Assembly (NCBI RefSeq): GCF_907164845.1
Contig: NZ_OU015430.1
Location: forward strand, 1,416,001-1,480,000
Direction: 5' to 3'
Source of the DNA: Lysobacter luteus
GTDB lineage: Bacteria; Pseudomonadota; Gammaproteobacteria; Xanthomonadales; Xanthomonadaceae
Length of the DNA: 64,000 bases
Within the stretch, counting starts at the first letter, position 1. Each line of letters starts with the position of its first letter. Below, in pieces: positions 61,168 through 64,000 of this stretch. The notes beneath the pieces are model-generated. The model was given only the letters and a program-made list of their open reading frames with translations, was not told where the DNA came from and did no database searches. Made by a program: the position numbers and the translations under genes.

Positions 61168-62268
61168 CTAGAACCAGATGCGGATGCCGGCAACAATGCG
61201 CGTGTCCTCTATGTCGTCGGACTGTTCGCGCCGGTAGTCAGCAGTGCCGCCGTAAGCGCGTTCCCACACCACACCGATATAGGGCGCAAACTGGCGGTGG
61301 AACTCGTAACGCAGGCGGAAGCCCGCTTCCAGCGTGCTCAGGCCGCTGCCGATGCCGCGCTCCGGATCGTCCTGGCCCCATGCTTCGGCTCCGACCAGCC
61401 ATTGGCCGATCAGCCGGTTGGTGAACAGCGTCTCGTACTCGGCTTCCAGCCCGAGCCCGGTCTGGCCCGACTCGCCCAAGTAGGCCGTGGCATCGACCTC
61501 GAACTTGTACGGCGCCACGCCCATGACGCCGACGGCAGCGAAGGTCGGCGATGGCCCCTCGCCAAAGTCGTGGCGGACGCCCGCGACGAGGTCCCACCAG
61601 CGTGCGATCGCGCGGCCGTACAGGACCTCGACATCGGCGGACTCATTGGTGCCGCCCACGCGCTCGCCTTCGCTGCGCAGCCACAGGCGATTCAGGTCGG
61701 TGCCTATCCAGGCGAGCGCCTCCCAGCCCACGCCTGTGCCTTCGTCGTCGGCATCCCAGGTCTCCAGCCGGTCGAGCAGCCAGTACGAATGAATCGCCGT
61801 GTCGTGGACGGCGTGGCCACCGACGTCCGGGAACGCAGCAGCGCGGTCACCGGGTGTGACCGGCGGAATCGGGTCGCGCGGTGCCGCGGTTGCGGGCAGG
61901 TCCTCATCCACAACGGTGCCGTGGCCCATGGCGGCGTGATCCACCGGTTCGGCCGGCGGAGCAGCCGTTGGCATGTGATGTCCTGCATGGGGATCGGCCG
62001 GTTCATCCGTTGCAGAGGCCAACTCGGCAGGCGCATGCACCGAGTGATCGACCGACGGTTCCTGCTGCGCGGGCTTGGCAGGCGGCGGCATGTGGTGGCT
62101 GGCATGCGGATCCTGCGGCGCCGGCGTCTCCTGCACTGGCGCGGCGGGCTCGACCGGGTGGTGCATGGAATGATCGACTTCCTGGCCCCAGGCGGGCGCG
62201 GCGCCCAGTGACAGCAGAACTGCCGCTGCCATGAGGGCAGTGCGTGGGTCGTGAGTGGACAGGTTCAT
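61168..62268 (-). CDS. copB: Copper resistance protein CopB/PcoB, copy 2
   Basis: 366 residues. Signal peptide about 1-28 (ending AAPAWGQ), then an extended Met/His-rich linker of roughly 100 residues (DHSMHHPVEP, DPHASHHMPPP, DPHAGHHMPTA), longer than in copy 1. The barrel follows (LNRLWLRSEGERVGG, YGRAIARWWDLVAGVR) and ends in an aromatic (RIWF). AAGGAG lies eight bases before the ATG; the gap to copA2 is 5 bp. Confidence 0.92.
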   Translation of the reverse strand: MNLSTHDPRTALMAAAVLLSLGAAPAWGQEVDHSMHHPVEPAAPVQETPAPQDPHASHHMPPPAKPAQQEPSVDHSVHAPAELASATDEPADPHAGHHMPTAAPPAEPVDHAAMGHGTVVDEDLPATAAPRDPIPPVTPGDRAAAFPDVGGHAVHDTAIHSYWLLDRLETWDADDEGTGVGWEALAWIGTDLNRLWLRSEGERVGGTNESADVEVLYGRAIARWWDLVAGVRHDFGEGPSPTFAAVGVMGVAPYKFEVDATAYLGESGQTGLGLEAEYETLFTNRLIGQWLVGAEAWGQDDPERGIGSGLSTLEAGFRLRYEFHRQFAPYIGVVWERAYGGTADYRREQSDDIEDTRIVAGIRIWF

Positions 62269-62273
62269 GGCAT

Positions 62274-64000
62274 TCACTCCTTCACCTGAACTTCCCGGAA
62301 CATGCCGGCTTCCATGTGGTAGAGCAGATGGCAGTGGTAGGCCCAGCGGCCGAGCGCGTCGGCACGCACGCGGTAGCTGCGCTTGGTACCCGGCGGCATG
62401 TCGATGGTGTGCTTGCGCACTTGGAAGTTGCCGTCGGCGTCCTCCAGGTCGCTCCACATACCGTGCAGGTGGATCGGATGGGTCATCATCGTGTCGTTGA
62501 CCAGGACGATGCGCATGCGCTCGCCGTAATTGAGCCGGAGCGGCTCGGCGTCGGAGAACTTCATGCCGTCAAACGACCACGCAAAACGCTCCATGTGGCC
62601 GGTGAGGTGCAACTCGACGGTGCGACCGGGCTCGCGGCCGTCCGGGTCGCGGAAAGTGCTGCGCAGGTCGGCGTAGGTCAGCACCCGACGTCCGTTGTCA
62701 CGCAGGCCGATGCCGGGGTCATCGAGCTTCGGCGCGGGGTTCATGGTCTGCATGTCGACCAGCGGATTACCCTCCTCGCTGGCGGGGTGCTGCTGCATGC
62801 CGGCTGCGCCGTGGTCCATCGTCGCCATCGGGCCAGGCTTCATTGACGACGTGCCGTGCTGGCTGTGGTCCATGCCGGCGTGCTGCGTCCCGGCCATCGC
62901 GCCGGCTGACGACATCGCGGCCATGTCGTGGCCCGTGGCTCCGTGGTCCATGCCGCCCATCATTCCGTGCCCCATGTCATCCATGGTCAGGATCGGCTTG
63001 GGGTCCACCGACGGCACCGGCGCGCGCAGGCCTTCGCGCACCGCCAAGGTGCCACTGACATAGCCGGTGCGGCCCAGATCCTGCGCAAAGATGGTGAAGG
63101 CATCCTGCCCGCTGGGTTCGACGATCACGTCGAAGGTCTCGGCGGTGGCAATGCGGAACTCGTCGACGCTGACGGGATGCACGTACTGTCCATCGGCCGC
63201 AACCACCGTCATCTTCAGCCCGGGGATACGCACGTCGAAATGGGTCATCGACGATCCGTTGATAAAGCGCAAGCGGACCTTCTCGCCGGACCGGAACAGG
63301 CCGGTCCAGTTGCCTAGGGAAGTGGTTCCATTCATCAGGTAGGTGTAGGTGTTGCCGTTAACGTCCGACAGGTCGGTCGGCGTCATCCTCATCTCGCCCC
63401 ACATCTTCCGGTTCTGGAGTGTGGCCGTGAGCCCATGCTGCTGGACGTCTTCGAAGAAGTCGCCAACGGTCTGTTTGGCGTAGTTGTCGAAATCGGACAT
63501 CTTCTTGAGCCGGGCGAACAAGTAGGTCGGATCAAGATCAGTCCAGTCGGTCAGCATGACCACGTAGTCGCGGTCGTAGGCGAAAGGCTCCGGCTCGAGG
63601 GGCTCGATCACAAGCGGCCCATACAGACCGGCCTGCTCCTGGAACGCAGTGTGGCTGTGGTACCAGTAGGTGCCGCCCTGCACGACGTTGAAGCGATAGT
63701 GGTAGGTCTCGCCACGATCGATGCCGTCGAAGCTCAGCCCCGGCACACCGTCCATGTTGGCCGGCAGCAGAATTCCGTGCCAATGGATCGAGGTTGAATG
63801 GCCGTGGATCGAGTTGGGCGGTAGCGCGTTCCTGACCCGCAGGTTCACCGTGGTGCCTTCGCGCCAGCGCAGCAGCGGCGCAGGAACGGAACCGTTGACC
63901 GTGATCGCGGTCCGCGTTGCGCCGGTGAAGTTCATCGGCGTCTCACCGATGGTCAGGTCGAACTCGGTGCCCGACAGGATGTTGGGCACGCCTTGGGCAT
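62274..64000 (-). CDS. copA: Multicopper oxidase CopA/PcoA, copy 2 (5' end beyond the window)
   Basis: The frame is open to the window edge; the GTG at 63989 is internal (codons GCC CAA GGC precede it), so the Tat signal lies outside. Visible copper motifs: SIHWHGILLP, YWYHSHT, HPIHLHGMW and AYHCHLLYHMEAGMF. The Met-rich segment (MGHGMMGGMDHGATGHDM and repeats of MDHS) is longer than in copy 1. At least 575 residues are visible. It starts the run copA2-copB2-cytc-NTF2-copG2-csp. Confidence 0.93.
   Translation of the reverse strand, partial: AQGVPNILSGTEFDLTIGETPMNFTGATRTAITVNGSVPAPLLRWREGTTVNLRVRNALPPNSIHGHSTSIHWHGILLPANMDGVPGLSFDGIDRGETYHYRFNVVQGGTYWYHSHTAFQEQAGLYGPLVIEPLEPEPFAYDRDYVVMLTDWTDLDPTYLFARLKKMSDFDNYAKQTVGDFFEDVQQHGLTATLQNRKMWGEMRMTPTDLSDVNGNTYTYLMNGTTSLGNWTGLFRSGEKVRLRFINGSSMTHFDVRIPGLKMTVVAADGQYVHPVSVDEFRIATAETFDVIVEPSGQDAFTIFAQDLGRTGYVSGTLAVREGLRAPVPSVDPKPILTMDDMGHGMMGGMDHGATGHDMAAMSSAGAMAGTQHAGMDHSQHGTSSMKPGPMATMDHGAAGMQQHPASEEGNPLVDMQTMNPAPKLDDPGIGLRDNGRRVLTYADLRSTFRDPDGREPGRTVELHLTGHMERFAWSFDGMKFSDAEPLRLNYGERMRIVLVNDTMMTHPIHLHGMWSDLEDADGNFQVRKHTIDMPPGTKRSYRVRADALGRWAYHCHLLYHMEAGMFREVQVKE

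Overview
The window reads as chromosome of a high-GC gammaproteobacterium of the Xanthomonadaceae/Lysobacteraceae (Lysobacter, Luteimonas or Pseudoxanthomonas type). This rests on the gene content and order (galU; psrA-fadBA; ndk-rlmN-pilF-rodZ; yfgM-bamB-der; guaBA; ppsA/ppsR) and on the strong GC bias with long antisense shadow ORFs. No database search was possible, so the genus is an inference.

Region 1 (1-27.9 kb) is core chromosome. It holds the tail of a CapD-like sugar-nucleotide enzyme overlapping galU, and an FAD oxidoreductase. The beta-oxidation operon psrA-fadB-fadA follows, with a PsrA-type palindrome overlapping its promoter. Then come ndk, rlmN, the PilF pilotin and RodZ; the envelope/translocon genes yfgM and bamB with the GTPase der; a rhodanese-ThiF enzyme; folD and guaBA; yggS, tadA, orn and an MscS channel; and the divergent pair ppsA/ppsR (enzyme and its regulatory kinase/phosphorylase). 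The region ends with tRNA-Ala(GGC), tRNA-Glu(UUC) and a terminator hairpin.

Region 2 (28-48.8 kb) is accessory and envelope-defence oriented. An OqxAB-like RND pump with its own outer-membrane channel and a DUF2798 protein lies divergent from a LysR regulator. A first copper cluster copA-copB-copG sits behind a promoter with CueR-type geometry, followed by a VIT-family transporter. Two membrane-anchored alkaline-phosphatase-superfamily enzymes (an LtaS-like protein and an EptA/MCR-like phosphoethanolamine transferase) lie next to an OmpR-type two-component system. Both enzyme genes carry the same array of TGTCGG boxes spaced by 22 and 11 bp, which I propose is the operator of that response regulator. 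An Lpp-like lipoprotein and an L,D-transpeptidase with an apparent AUC start follow.

Region 3 (48-64 kb) is a copper/silver resistance island, all on the minus strand. From the right edge it reads copA2-copB2-cytochrome c-NTF2-like-copG2-Csp copper-storage protein, then a CopA-type P1B ATPase, a DUF305 protein, a recombination scar (a C-terminal ATPase fragment fused to a broken secreted-protein gene), a small Cys/His-rich secreted protein, cusC-cusB-cusA, and a self-regulated MerR-family gene with a small four-helix membrane protein. It is bordered on the left by an A/T-richer non-coding stretch with short repeats. Together the genes cover periplasmic Cu(I) oxidation (CopA), outer-membrane handling (CopB), cytosolic export (ATPase), periplasm-to-outside efflux (CusCBA) and cytosolic storage (Csp).
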